A stretch of DNA of 64,000 nucleotides. Origin: CAZCTC01 sp964501335. GTDB taxonomy: Bacteria > Chloroflexota > Anaerolineae > B4-G1 > SLSP01. Below the pieces are notes generated by a model. It did not search any database and had not been told where the DNA came from. It saw only the letters and a program-made list of their open reading frames with translations. The position numbers and the translations under genes were made by a program. How positions within the stretch are numbered: the stretch's first letter is position 1; every line of letters begins with the position of its first letter. The stretch lies in contig CAZCTC010000043.1 in assembly GCA_964501335.1 (NCBI GenBank), positions 3,346 through 67,345 on the forward strand. The letters are read 5' to 3'. Shown here piece by piece: positions 18,050 through 27,923 of this stretch.

Positions 18050-18211
18050 GAGGAAAATTATACCACATGAAACGACTTTGAGCCTTTGAGCCTAAGTCGC
18101 CCAGTTTTTGCCAGTGATGGGGAAATGTATGCGGTATGATAAAGCTGTCGAAACTGGAATGAATGGTGCAAACGGGAAACCGTGGTGTTTGAAGTGAAGG
18201 AGTAAACGAAC

Positions 18212-18700
18212 ATGCTCACGCAGATGAATGTACGAATGAAGCGGTTGCTGGAGAGCAAAGATGTGATGGGGTGTTTGAATCAAGAGCTGGATCCCCATTT
18301 GAAATCGTTGGTGGACGCGCGGTTTGTCGAATCGCGGGGCTGTTTTTTTCTGGAGCCGTTTCTTCGTGAGGGGATTGCGGATGGGATAGCTGTAAATGGC
18401 AATCGCGCCGATCTGGAGTGCAGCGTCAATACGGTCTGTGTGCCTGCGATGCTGGACAAAGGAAAAACCTGGAATTCGTACGAAGTATTTGTGCAGGGCT
18501 ATAAGTATGCTTTGGAAGTGGCGCGGCGGTTGAAATCCCAGGGGCATTTTAAGGTGCTTTTATGCTTCCGGACGTGGGAAGATTGTCCGGAGTGTCAGGT
18601 GCAATTTTATCGTATTCGACCGCATAATGAGTGGTTTGCGCCGGAGATCGACGGTTATAAGTTGCGGGCGGTGATGGCTATCGAGACTCTCGGCGATTGA
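18212..18700 (+). CDS. Hypothetical protein
   Basis: 162 residues, not recognised. The ATG follows GAAGGAG at a good distance, and the gene is followed by a clear intrinsic terminator, so it appears to be a real one-gene transcript. No signal peptide or membrane segment. It has several Cys residues (CGCFF-like region near 48, CSVNTVC near 69-76, CFRTWEDCPEC near 117-127); the last cluster could bind metal but no known zinc-finger spacing is obvious. The C-terminal AVMAIETLGD is tidy and suggests a complete small domain. Confidence 0.75.
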   Translation: MLTQMNVRMKRLLESKDVMGCLNQELDPHLKSLVDARFVESRGCFFLEPFLREGIADGIAVNGNRADLECSVNTVCVPAMLDKGKTWNSYEVFVQGYKYALEVARRLKSQGHFKVLLCFRTWEDCPECQVQFYRIRPHNEWFAPEIDGYKLRAVMAIETLGD

Positions 18701-18723
18701 GATATTCTGAGATTTTGTGATAT

Positions 18724-18766
18724 AAAAAAGACTGCGTGCTCCCGGTGAGGGGTGCGCAGTCTTTTT
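18724..18766 (+). terminator. Intrinsic terminator after the hypothetical gene
   Basis: Stem AAAAAGACTGCG with CGCAGTCTTTTT around a GC-rich loop, ending in a T tract, 24 bases after the stop at 18700. The A tract on the left arm means it could also act on the other strand. Confidence 0.85.
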
Positions 18767-19225
18767 GCTGGGGACATTCGGGCATGGGACGTAAAACGTA
18801 ATGAACAAAAAACTCTCTCTGCCTATCCAGCGCGGCGTGAAAAAGAGATTTCACCACAGAGGCGCAGAGATCACAGAGAAGAAGAGAGGAGATTTTTTTG
18901 AATTCCTTTTCGTTTTGTGAAGATGCGCTACCGGGGCAGTTCTGGAAAAGGGCCATGTTTTGGCGCGCAGGCCCTCTCCCTAATCCCTCCCCCCTGCTGT
19001 GGTACAGGCGCGGCGCGCTTTCAGGAGATTCTTTGCGAAGAGGCGCCGCCGGCGACGGTTCTGGAAAAGGGCCATGTTTTGGCGCGCATTCTGATGCGCG
19101 CCAAAACATAAACAAAAAACTTTCTCTTTCCATCATGCGCGGCGTATCTGACCGGGAAAAGATCATTTGCGGGACGCGGCAAGGCCGGACTATTTTCAAG
19201 ACAGGATTTTCAAGGGAGAACGAAG
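18767..19225. repeat. Composite intergenic repeats before the first propeller gene
   Basis: No gene seen. It contains the dispersed module ACTCTCTCTGCCTATCCAGC (about 18812-18832), a stretch TTTCACCACAGAGGCGCAGA (about 18851) repeated in similar form near 40607, a left half-hairpin GCCATGTTTTGGCGCGC at about 18953, and a full variable-stem hairpin at 19074-19109 followed by AACAAAAAAC and the repeat flank to about 19205. Confidence 0.75.
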
Positions 19226-21187
19226 ATGCGGAACCAAATTCTTATTTGGGCGGTGATGGTGAGCCTGGTGTTGCTGTTGGGGATGGCGTGTAATCTGTCG
19301 CCTTTTCCTTTGCGGCTGGATGCCGACACGATTTCCACGGTCAAGATGACGGAGGTGCCCGCGACCGTGATCCGTCCGGAGTGGACTTCTTACACGAATG
19401 TGGATTCCATTCAGGATATGGTGTTTGATAAGGAAGGCCAGTTGTGGTCGGCCTCGACCGGCGGGGTGGTGCGGTGGAATCTGACGGATCAATCCTTTAC
19501 GAAATTTACCACCGAGCATGGATTGGGGAGCAACAATGTTTCTTCGCTGGCGGCGGCACCAGACGGCTCGATCTGGGCAGGGACCAGCGACGGCCTGTCC
19601 CATTTCGACGGTCAGAGCTGGAGTAATTTTGTCCCGGATGCGGGGTCGGTTCCTTTTAAGATCACTTCGGTGGCGGTGGATGAGCAGGGGCGAGTGTGGG
19701 TAGCCAGCTCGAGCGATGGGGTGTGGTCTTTTGCCGAGGGAAAATGGCGCGTCTATGCGGATACCGAGGGGATCTATCATCCGACGCTCACTTCGGTTAT
19801 CGTGCGTTCCAATGGGGATGTCTGTGCGGTCGCGTCCAGGCAGATTTATTGTTTAAAGGGAGAGCAGTGGAGTCTGTTGGTCGAATCTGAGAATATTTCC
19901 GGGGAAGCTTTTTTTATGGAAGGGCCCGATGGGGGGTTGTGGTTGGCTGCTCGCTATCAAGTTGCCAGTTTTGACGGCAAGAACTGGGCTGTGTATGGCG
20001 ACGAGACGTTTGATAGTTATCTCAATCCTTCCTCATTGTGGATCGATTCTGAAAATCGGGTCTGGGTGGGGGCCGGGTTGAAGGGGCCGGCGGTTTTTGA
20101 TGGAGGAAAGTGGGAATTCCCGTTGAAAACGACGCGAGCTATTTTTTACGATAAAGTTGCTTCTATGATTACAGGGGCGGATGGAAAATTATGGTTGGGC
20201 CTGGAACGGAGCGGTATTTATCATTTTGCAGGGGACGATTGGAAGGGGCGACGGCTGGACAATACGGTTTGGGAACGGTATTCACCTCAAGACAATCTGG
20301 ATTTTCCTTCTAATGTAGAGCCGGTGGTGGCTCCCAATGGGGTTGTGTGGGTGGCTGACAGCTACAATCTGTGGCATTTTGAGAACGATCAATGGACGGT
20401 TCAGAAATCGCCGGCGGGGAAGTTCATCTGGTTTGAGTCTGCTCCGGCTTTTGCTCCTGACGGCAGTATGTGGATCGGTACGATGGATTCCGGGGTTTTC
20501 AATTTTGACGGGAAGCGCTGGCGGCAATATACCCATAAGGATGGATTGCTAAGCGATAACTGGGTCGATGGGGTTGCCGTTACGACCGATGGAACGGCCT
20601 GGTTTGAAACTTATGAGGTGGATAAAGATGATATGCCGGCGGCCGGGGGCCTTTCGAGTTTTGACGGTAAACAATGGAATACCTATCCCTGGTCCGAAGA
20701 TGGATTGCGGGGTAGTATTATGGTGGCGGCTCCCGACGGGACTTTGTGGATGGGAACGTATGATGGCCTTTTTCATTATGTCGATGGGGAATGGGTCAAT
20801 TATACGGAGGCGGCGGGTCTGCCCGATGATTGGATCCGCTCCCTGGCGGTTTCCCGGGATGGAGTTCTGTGGGGCGGTGTGGACAAGGGAGTCTTCCGGT
20901 TTGATGGGAAGAACTGGCAAACTTATGCGATTCCGGTTGAGGTTGACGGTCAAACTATGGAGATAGCGGCATCGGCTCTGGCGATTGAAGATGATGGGAC
21001 GGTGTGGGCGGCCATGGAGAATTGGGGTGTCCGTTACTTTGATGGTCGGCAGTGGAAGTCTTTTACTACCCGGGATGGGTTGGGAGATAATGAGGTCAGC
21101 AGTATTACGATTATGCCGGATGGTTCGGTCTGGTTTGCAACGGCCGGGGGGTTTTCGCGCTATAAGCCGGCGGCGGGCAATCCATAG
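19226..21187 (+). CDS. Beta-propeller lipoprotein, paralogue 1
   Basis: 653 residues. An N-terminal signal sequence ends in a lipobox-like LLGMAC (Cys22), so it is probably exported and lipid-anchored; Gly at position -3 makes the box less than ideal. The rest is a series of repeats with the pattern DGxxWxGTxxGLxxFDGxxWxxY, the two-component-regulator propeller repeat, enough for about two seven-bladed propellers. In Bacteroidetes such propellers form the sensor part of hybrid kinases; here there is no kinase or membrane domain after them. It starts after GGGAGAACGAAG. It is most similar to the third paralogue (23632-25578). Confidence 0.87.
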   Translation: MRNQILIWAVMVSLVLLLGMACNLSPFPLRLDADTISTVKMTEVPATVIRPEWTSYTNVDSIQDMVFDKEGQLWSASTGGVVRWNLTDQSFTKFTTEHGLGSNNVSSLAAAPDGSIWAGTSDGLSHFDGQSWSNFVPDAGSVPFKITSVAVDEQGRVWVASSSDGVWSFAEGKWRVYADTEGIYHPTLTSVIVRSNGDVCAVASRQIYCLKGEQWSLLVESENISGEAFFMEGPDGGLWLAARYQVASFDGKNWAVYGDETFDSYLNPSSLWIDSENRVWVGAGLKGPAVFDGGKWEFPLKTTRAIFYDKVASMITGADGKLWLGLERSGIYHFAGDDWKGRRLDNTVWERYSPQDNLDFPSNVEPVVAPNGVVWVADSYNLWHFENDQWTVQKSPAGKFIWFESAPAFAPDGSMWIGTMDSGVFNFDGKRWRQYTHKDGLLSDNWVDGVAVTTDGTAWFETYEVDKDDMPAAGGLSSFDGKQWNTYPWSEDGLRGSIMVAAPDGTLWMGTYDGLFHYVDGEWVNYTEAAGLPDDWIRSLAVSRDGVLWGGVDKGVFRFDGKNWQTYAIPVEVDGQTMEIAASALAIEDDGTVWAAMENWGVRYFDGRQWKSFTTRDGLGDNEVSSITIMPDGSVWFATAGGFSRYKPAAGNP

Positions 21188-21192
21188 AAGCT

Positions 21193-21391
21193 ATGTTTTG
21201 GCGCGCATTCTGATGCGCGCCAAAACATAAACAAAAAACTCTCTGTGCCTATCCGGCGCGGTTTCCTGGGGCTTCACCCCAGGCTACCTTGAGGTCGCCC
21301 CTTCAGGGCTTAAGAAGGCGCCTGTTAATGCGACGGAGGCAAAAAAGGGGAAGGGGGAATTTGCACGCCTTCTGAGGCGTGCAAATTCCCC
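21193..21391. repeat. 200-base composite repeat, copy A
   Basis: It begins six bases after the stop of paralogue 1 with a variable-stem hairpin (21193-21228) and ends with the hairpin GAATTTGCACGCC-TTCTGA-GGCGTGCAAATTC. An almost identical copy lies at 25817-26018, beyond paralogue 3. The rest of the gap to 21648 holds another repeat flank (about 21415-21470) and TATTTTCAGGACAG at about 21590; no gene seen there. Confidence 0.85.
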
Positions 21392-21648
21392 AAAAAACAA
21401 ATTCTCTCCTCCTGTCCAGTGCGGTGCATCTTAGAGGGAAAGCGTCTTATGCGGGTGAGGGTGATTTTCTAAAGAGGTGCAACGCACTCTGATCTTGCAA
21501 GGCTAGCGGATTTGTTCCGGTGTTGGATCGTTTGAATGGTCGGTTCTATGGATAGAAAGTGCGTCGCACCTTTGGGCGGCCTATTTTCAGGACAGCAGGC
21601 TGAAATGGAGAAGCTGATCGGGTAATGGCGATGGAAAGGAATCATGAG

Positions 21649-23613
21649 ATGCGGGGATTTGCCGGTTATTTGATGGGATTAATGGCTGTATTGTTTTTGT
21701 TGGTGGGGTGCGGTGCGGTCACTCCGGCGCCGGTGGAACCGGCTCCTGTGGCGACGGCGGTGATCCATGCGACGCCGACGGCGTCGCGGATACTGTTACC
21801 TGAGCCGGTATCTGAAGTGTCTCTGACGATGCAATCAGCGCCGGTGGTGCAGCCGGAATGGACCTCTTACAGCAATATCGATGACATTCAAGATATGCTT
21901 TTCGATCAAGAAGGGACGCTGTGGGTGGCGACGCAGGGGGGATTGCTGCGTTGGGATGTCGAGGAGGATTCTTTCATCAAATATACGATGGAGCATGGAT
22001 TGGCGGGCAATGACATTTCTTCTCTGGCCATGACTTCGGACGGCGTGATCTGGGCAGGGACGAACAACGGGCTTTCGCGGTTTGACGGCCGGGAATGGCG
22101 TTCTTTTGCTTTCGAGCAGGCGGCTTCTGCCTTCAAGGTGACTTCTATAGCTGTCGATGCGCAGGATCAGCTCTGGGTGGTGGGCGATGGGAGGGTGTGG
22201 TGTTTCTCGGATGGAAAGTGGCGTTCCGGCGAATTGCATTTTTGGGTGGTATTCATTGCGGTGCGGGCGAATGGAGAGGTCTGTGCGGCTGATTGGGGGG
22301 ATGTTTTTTGTTTTGACGGGGAGCGTTGGGAAAAAATTTCGGCTTCTCAAAGGATGGGGAACATCCAGTCTCTGGTGGCGGATACTAAAGGAAATCTCTG
22401 GGTGGGGACGCGGAAGAAGGGGTTCCGCTTTGACGGCCGTCATTGGGACGAGTATGGGGAGGATCAACCTGAAAATGTGCGTTGGGATTCTTTGTGGGCT
22501 GATTCCGATGGGGGGATGTGGGCCGGGATTTTTTCCGGGGTGGCCTTTTTCAATGGAGAAAAGTGGGTGATGTCGCAGGTAGAACGTTCTTTTTCCAGTG
22601 TAGCTTCAGCTATTGAGAAAGGGCCGGATGGGAAAATCTGGTTGGGGGCGGATGGCGGCCGGATTTATCATTTTGTGGGAGATGATTGGGAGCACCAACG
22701 GACCAGTTCTCAGTTCTGGGTACAATATAATTTCCCGGACAGTCCTGACTTTTCGGTGCTTACCGATCTGGCGGTGGCTCCGGATGGGACGTTGTGGATG
22801 GGAAGCCATAGTGATTTGCAGCAATTTAAGGATGAGCAGTGGGTGAGCCATCGCCGTTTTAAAGAAGCCTATTATGGACTGACCTTTGCTCCTGAGGGGG
22901 ATTTGTGGGTCTACGTCAATGATTTTGTGGTTTACCATTTTGATGGGAAGAACTGGCAGCGATATGGATTGCCGGAAGAGAAGGTTAAAACCGGCCGGCT
23001 TTCTGTGATGGCTGTTGCCGGCGATGGGACGGTCTGGGCGGGAATCGATGACCCGGGTTTTGAGGAGGGGCTACTTTATCGTTTGGACCGCGAACAGGGG
23101 CCGGATTTCGTCGATACTCAGGCTGAGGTGGGCACTCTATCGTTGCGGGCTCTGGCGACGGCTCCGGACGGCAGTCTATGGGTAGGGACGGGTGAGGGTG
23201 TTTTGCATTATGCCGACGGGAAATGGGTCACTTATACGACGGCGGATGGGTTGTTGAGCGATGGGGTCCTTTCTCTGGCGGTTTCTCCGGAAGGGGTTTT
23301 GTGGGTCGGTTCGCTGGATGGCATCTCTTGTTTTGACGGTAAAGTGTGGCAAACTTACACATTCCCGAATTACGATAAGCCTTTTCCTGTTGTGGCTCAT
23401 TATTTGAGTGTGGCAGCTGATGGAACGGTATGGGCCTATGTCTTTCCGTCGGGCGTGATGCGTTTTGACGGTCAAAGCTGGGAGACTTATCTTTCGACTT
23501 CTCGATTGGGGTTTGAATCCATCGAGGATATGGTGGTTCTGCCTGATGGCGCAATCTGGTTGTCTACTACGGCCGGACTTCTCCGGTATTGGCCGGTCGA
23601 GGGCCCTGAATGA
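21649..23613 (+). CDS. Beta-propeller lipoprotein, paralogue 2
   Basis: The frame is open from 21625, but the ATG at 21649 is preferred: GGAAAGG lies nine bases before it and translation then begins directly with a signal sequence (MRGFAGYLMG, hydrophobic core) and a good lipobox LLVGC (Cys21). A short Pro/Ala-rich linker follows, then the same propeller repeats as the neighbours (WxGTxxGLxRFDGxxW). 654 residues. It is the most diverged of the three. It ends 18 bases before the next paralogue, so the two are co-transcribed. Role unknown; secreted propellers of this kind usually bind a ligand or partner. Confidence 0.87.
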   Translation: MRGFAGYLMGLMAVLFLLVGCGAVTPAPVEPAPVATAVIHATPTASRILLPEPVSEVSLTMQSAPVVQPEWTSYSNIDDIQDMLFDQEGTLWVATQGGLLRWDVEEDSFIKYTMEHGLAGNDISSLAMTSDGVIWAGTNNGLSRFDGREWRSFAFEQAASAFKVTSIAVDAQDQLWVVGDGRVWCFSDGKWRSGELHFWVVFIAVRANGEVCAADWGDVFCFDGERWEKISASQRMGNIQSLVADTKGNLWVGTRKKGFRFDGRHWDEYGEDQPENVRWDSLWADSDGGMWAGIFSGVAFFNGEKWVMSQVERSFSSVASAIEKGPDGKIWLGADGGRIYHFVGDDWEHQRTSSQFWVQYNFPDSPDFSVLTDLAVAPDGTLWMGSHSDLQQFKDEQWVSHRRFKEAYYGLTFAPEGDLWVYVNDFVVYHFDGKNWQRYGLPEEKVKTGRLSVMAVAGDGTVWAGIDDPGFEEGLLYRLDREQGPDFVDTQAEVGTLSLRALATAPDGSLWVGTGEGVLHYADGKWVTYTTADGLLSDGVLSLAVSPEGVLWVGSLDGISCFDGKVWQTYTFPNYDKPFPVVAHYLSVAADGTVWAYVFPSGVMRFDGQSWETYLSTSRLGFESIEDMVVLPDGAIWLSTTAGLLRYWPVEGPE

Positions 23614-23631
23614 ACCGAAAGGACTTTTGAG

Positions 23632-25578
23632 ATGTTTAAATCCAGGGAAATTATGGGGGGCGTGGCAGGGGGGATGGTGTTGTTTGCACTGGCGTGCTCT
23701 CTGGCGCCTGTGCCTTTGCGGCTGGATGCCGACATGATTTCTACGGTCAAGATGACGGAGGTGCCGGCGCCGGTGGTGCGACCGGAATGGACTTCTTACA
23801 CGAATGCAGATTCTATTCAGGCCCTGGTGTTTGATAATGAGGGAATGCTGTGGTCGGCTTCGACCGGCGGGGTGGTGCGGTGGGATCTGACGGATCAATC
23901 TTTTACGAAATTCACGACCGAACATGGATTGGGGAGTAACAACGTCTCTTCGCTGGCCGTGGGGGCAGACGGCTCGATTTGGGCGGGTACCGGCGACGGC
24001 CTTTCTCATTTCGACGGTCAGAGCTGGCGCAATTTTGTCCCTGAGGAGGAGACCGTTCCTTTTGAAATCACTTCGGTGGCGGTGGATACCCGCGGGCAGG
24101 TTTGGGTGGCCGGCGATTACCGGGTCTGGCGTTTTGCGGAGGGGCAATGGCAGCAATATACAAAAGAGGATGGTATAAAAACGGCGGTGTATTCGGTGTT
24201 AGCCCGGGTCAATGGGGATATCTGTGCCGGTTCGGGGATAGATCTCTATTGTTTTCACGAAGAACGCTGGACTGTGTTGTCTGAATATCAGGGGCAGCCG
24301 ATTGGAGATCTGTATGCTCTGGCTGAAGGCCCGAACGGTGTGTTGTGGGGGGTGACGGATAATGGGGTGGCCAGTTTTGACGGTGAGGCCTGGACTTTTT
24401 ACGAAGAAGAGGGTTTCCCGGATTCTATGAGAGCGGCTTCGCTGTGGATTGATTCGGACAATCGGGTATGGGTGGGGACCAGTTTGCATGATCTCGCCGT
24501 TTTTGACGGTCAAAAATGGGATTTCCCTTTTAAAACGACGCAGATTTCCTATTCTGAAGAGGTTACCGCGATGATAGTGGGTGAGGATGGGAAACTCTGG
24601 TTGGGGGTGAAAAAGGGGGGGATCTATCATTTTGCGGGAGATGATTGGAAGGAGCGCCGGTTGGACAATGCGGCCTGGGAACGCTATTCTTCTCAGGGCA
24701 CCCCCGATTTTTCGGAAAATGTAGAGCCGGTGGCGGCGCCGGACGGCAGCGTGTGGGTGGCCGACAATTACAATCTGTGGCATTTTGAGGATGATCAATG
24801 GACCGTTCAACGTGAGCCGGCGGGAGCCCGGATCATGTTGACCTCGGCTCCGGCCTTTGCTCCAGACGGCAGTATGTGGATCGGGACGATGCGATCGGGC
24901 GTTTTCAATTTCGACGGGAAACGCTGGCAACAATATACCCAGAAGGATGGGTTGCTAAGCAATGATTGGGTCAGTGAGGTTGCCGTAACCGGGGATGGGA
25001 CGGCCTGGTTTGGGACCACACCCCTTATTAAGGAAAAAATCGGGGGCCTGTCGCGTTTTGACGGTCAACGATGGGCTACTTATCCCGGGATCGGGAATGG
25101 ATGGGACCGCAGTGTCCTTGCGGCTGATCCCGACGGCAGTGTGTGGGTGGGGACGGAGGAGGGCCTGTCCCATTACGTCGATGGAAAGTGGGTAAATTAT
25201 ACGGATCTGGACGGTTTGCCCGATAACGGGATTTATTCCCTGGCCGTTTCTCAGGATGGGATTTTGTGGGTGGGGTGTTCGACCGGCCTTGCCCGGTTCG
25301 ATGGAAAGCGCTGGCAGACTTACACCTTCTCGATGTATGAAGGAACGCTGGTGGGATCGATAACGGCTCTGGCTGTCGAAGAGAATGGAGCGGTGTGGGC
25401 TGCCGTTTATCCTTTTGGGGTCCGCCGTTTTGACGGTCGGCAGTGGACCGTTTACACGTCGCGGGATGGGTTGGGCGATGATGCCGTGCGCCATATTGCG
25501 GTCACCTCCGACGGTTCGGTCTGGTTTTCAGCGACCGGGGGACTTACGCGGTATCAACCGGCGGCGGGCAAGCCATAG
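23632..25578 (+). CDS. Beta-propeller lipoprotein, paralogue 3
   Basis: 648 residues. Signal sequence with FALAC (Cys22) as a probable lipobox, then SLAPVPLRLDADMISTVKM, which nearly repeats paralogue 1 (LSPFPLRLDADTISTVKM). The propeller repeats follow the same register as paralogue 1 over their whole length, so these two are a relatively recent duplication with paralogue 2 between them. No kinase, peptidase or membrane domain follows. The 200-base repeat found after paralogue 1 also follows this gene, suggesting that the duplicated unit included the downstream DNA. Confidence 0.87.
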   Translation: MFKSREIMGGVAGGMVLFALACSLAPVPLRLDADMISTVKMTEVPAPVVRPEWTSYTNADSIQALVFDNEGMLWSASTGGVVRWDLTDQSFTKFTTEHGLGSNNVSSLAVGADGSIWAGTGDGLSHFDGQSWRNFVPEEETVPFEITSVAVDTRGQVWVAGDYRVWRFAEGQWQQYTKEDGIKTAVYSVLARVNGDICAGSGIDLYCFHEERWTVLSEYQGQPIGDLYALAEGPNGVLWGVTDNGVASFDGEAWTFYEEEGFPDSMRAASLWIDSDNRVWVGTSLHDLAVFDGQKWDFPFKTTQISYSEEVTAMIVGEDGKLWLGVKKGGIYHFAGDDWKERRLDNAAWERYSSQGTPDFSENVEPVAAPDGSVWVADNYNLWHFEDDQWTVQREPAGARIMLTSAPAFAPDGSMWIGTMRSGVFNFDGKRWQQYTQKDGLLSNDWVSEVAVTGDGTAWFGTTPLIKEKIGGLSRFDGQRWATYPGIGNGWDRSVLAADPDGSVWVGTEEGLSHYVDGKWVNYTDLDGLPDNGIYSLAVSQDGILWVGCSTGLARFDGKRWQTYTFSMYEGTLVGSITALAVEENGAVWAAVYPFGVRRFDGRQWTVYTSRDGLGDDAVRHIAVTSDGSVWFSATGGLTRYQPAAGKP

Positions 25579-26279
25579 AAGCTGTGTTTTGGTGCGCTGG
25601 CCCTCTCCCTAATCCCTGCTTCGCACCATGCGGTTATGAAGGCGCAACGCGCTTCCAGGAGATTCTTTGTGAAGATGCGTCGCCGGCATCGGAGTGAGGG
25701 GGAGGGACTTCAGGGCAGGTCTGCCGGGGCGGCTCTGGCAAAGGCCAAAGAAAGCAGACAGCAGCAAGTAGACAGTAGACAGCCTGTGTCGCCGGCGACG
25801 GTTCTGGAAAAGGGCCATGTTTTGGCGCGCATTCTGATGCGCACCAAAACATAAACAAAAAACTTTCTGTGCCCATCCGGCGCGGTTTCCTGGGGCTTCA
25901 CCCCAGGTTACCTTGAGGTCGCCCCTTCAGGGCTTAAGAAGGCGCCTGTTAATGCGACGGAGGCAAAAAAAGGGGGAATAGGGGAATTTGCACGCCTTCT
26001 GAGGCGTGCAAATTCCCCTAAAAAACCAATTCCCCCTTTTCTCCCATCTGCGTCTTTGGGAGAAAAGGGGGGGAGGGGGGATATGAGGGCCAGCGCAGCC
26101 TATTTTCAGGACAGAAGTCCATGCTGGGGGCGGCACCCCGAAGGATGAAAAAGAGATTTTTGGGTTAGAGGGCGCCCCTACCTTGGTGGTGCCTGACGGC
26201 GTCTCTTTGCGCTCTCTTCGGCTCTGCGTTAAAATCGAGGATGGGTTAAATTCCCTATTTTCGAGACAGGAACTACATC
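25579..26279. repeat. 701-base repeat-filled gap, no gene seen
   Basis: It contains, in order: a fragment resembling 18953-19060 (ending CAGGAGATTCTTTGTGAAG), a short repeated AAGTAGACAGTAGACAG stretch (about 25765) also present near 16913 and 62310, the 200-base composite repeat copy B (25817-26018) with its variable-stem hairpin at 25817-25852, opposed runs of GGGGGAAT and ATTCCCCC, and TATTTTCAGGACAGAAG followed by GGGCGGCACCCCGAAGGATG (about 26101-26150). Confidence 0.75.
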
Positions 26280-27923
26280 ATGAAAATCAAATCCCCTTTG
26301 TTGATCCTCGTTCCGCTCTGTCTGATCATCACGGTCGGCTCCTATTTTCTGAGTGCGCTGCTGACGGATTCGTTTGCCGTCTATCGTTCGGTGCTGCGCG
26401 ATTCTCCGCCGACGCCGGGCGAGCCGGTGGGACCGCCGGCGACGCGGCGGCTGGTCTGGGTGTTGATCGATGCGCTGCGAATCGATACGGCCGACAATAC
26501 GGAGGTGATGCCGGAGTTCAACCGGTTACGCAGCCAGGGGGCCTCTGCAACGATGCACAGCCGGCCGCCGGCTTTTTCCAGCCCGGGGTGGGGGACGATG
26601 TTGACCGGGGCCTGGCCCGATATCAACGACAGTATGCCGCTTTCTCCCGATTATGAGACGTTGTGGCCCTGGACACAGGATCACCTTTTTGCGGCGGTGC
26701 GGCGGACGGGACGCCCGGTGGGGGTGAGCGGTTATTACTGGCTGGAGAAGTTTCTGTGGAATGAGCCGGTGGAGGGGCATTATTACACACCGCATGAGGA
26801 TCACGCCGCCGATGTGGCGGTGGTGGAGGCGGCCATGCCCTGGTTGGACGATCCGTCCTATGCCTTTGTCTTTATCCATCTGGATCAGATCGACTATGCG
26901 GGTCACAATGAGGGCGGACCGCTCGATCCTGCCTGGAATGCGGCGGCGGCTCGCGCCGACGGGTTGTTGGGGCAGATTGTCTCGCGGCTGGATCTCAGCC
27001 GGGATACGCTGCTGGTATGCGCCGACCACGGCCACATCGATCAGGGGGGACACGGCGGCGATGAGCCTTTTATCATGACCGAGCCTTTCTTTCTGCTGGG
27101 GGCCGGGGTGAAGCCGGGCCAGTACGGCGAGATTGCCATGGCGGATCTGGCGCCGACGGTGGCGGCGTTGCTGGGGACGAATCTGCCGGCCAGTTCGCAG
27201 GGGCGGGTTTTGACGGAGATGGTGCAGCTGCCCGATGAGACTCTGTCCAATCTGCCGGCGGCGACGGCGGCCCAGCAGAGCCTGCTGCTGCATACCTATG
27301 CCGCCGCGATTGGAGAGCCTTTGCGGAAAGAGCCGTTGGCGACGGGTGATACGGCGATCTATCAACAGGTGCTGGCGAAGCTGCGGCAGAGCCGGCTCAA
27401 TCGGGAGCGGGGGCTGCGGGCGCTGGCGGCGATGCCGGTTTTTCTGGCGTTGAGCTGGCTCTTTTTTCGCTGGCAGAAGGGCGAAGTGCTGATCTATCTG
27501 GCCGGTGCGGGGATTTATCTGGCGTTATTTCATGTACGTTTTTCTATTGTAGACCGCTGGCCCTATTCGTTCAGTACGATTGTGGATTCGGTCTCTTTTA
27601 CGCTGTATGTGGGGCTGACGACGGCGTTGATCCTGATTCCGCTTTGGGCGCTGGGGGGCTGGCGGCTGGGCGTTTTCCAGGGGCGGCCGGCGCTGGCGGC
27701 TGGGCAGACGTTGCGGCTGGTTTTTGCGGTTTTCTATCTGCTGGCGTTGCCGATTGCTTTCAATTTGATCTGGAACGGTCCGGCAGTGGGCTGGACGTTA
27801 CCGGAGATGGGGCCGCATTTTTATGCGTTGCTGGCCGGAGTGCAGGTGTTGATGGTTGGAGGGTTAGGGCTTCTATTGACGGGGGCTGCGGCGGGGGTGG
27901 CAAAATTTATTTATCCAGGATGA
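26280..27923 (+). CDS. Membrane-anchored alkaline-phosphatase-superfamily phosphodiesterase/transferase
   Basis: 547 residues: an N-terminal membrane anchor (about 7-30), a catalytic domain (about 55-350) and about five membrane segments at the C-terminus. Metal-site motifs are WVLIDALRID, HLDQIDYAGHNEG and CADHGHIDQGGHGGDE; the nucleophile is probably a Ser in FSSPGWGTMLTG. The arrangement resembles the catalytic part of GPI-ethanolamine-phosphate transferases (PIG-G/O/N) and related phosphodiesterases, so phosphoethanolamine or phosphodiester chemistry on an extracellular glycan or lipid is plausible. Its last 17 bases overlap the end of jetD, which runs the other way. The superfamily is firm; the substrate is unknown. 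Confidence 0.82.
   Translation: MKIKSPLLILVPLCLIITVGSYFLSALLTDSFAVYRSVLRDSPPTPGEPVGPPATRRLVWVLIDALRIDTADNTEVMPEFNRLRSQGASATMHSRPPAFSSPGWGTMLTGAWPDINDSMPLSPDYETLWPWTQDHLFAAVRRTGRPVGVSGYYWLEKFLWNEPVEGHYYTPHEDHAADVAVVEAAMPWLDDPSYAFVFIHLDQIDYAGHNEGGPLDPAWNAAAARADGLLGQIVSRLDLSRDTLLVCADHGHIDQGGHGGDEPFIMTEPFFLLGAGVKPGQYGEIAMADLAPTVAALLGTNLPASSQGRVLTEMVQLPDETLSNLPAATAAQQSLLLHTYAAAIGEPLRKEPLATGDTAIYQQVLAKLRQSRLNRERGLRALAAMPVFLALSWLFFRWQKGEVLIYLAGAGIYLALFHVRFSIVDRWPYSFSTIVDSVSFTLYVGLTTALILIPLWALGGWRLGVFQGRPALAAGQTLRLVFAVFYLLALPIAFNLIWNGPAVGWTLPEMGPHFYALLAGVQVLMVGGLGLLLTGAAAGVAKFIYPG

Noticed and set aside
19444..19890. Several short plus-strand frames within the propeller genes
   Set aside because: They are out-of-frame shadows rich in Trp, Arg and Gly inside clearly coding propeller repeats.
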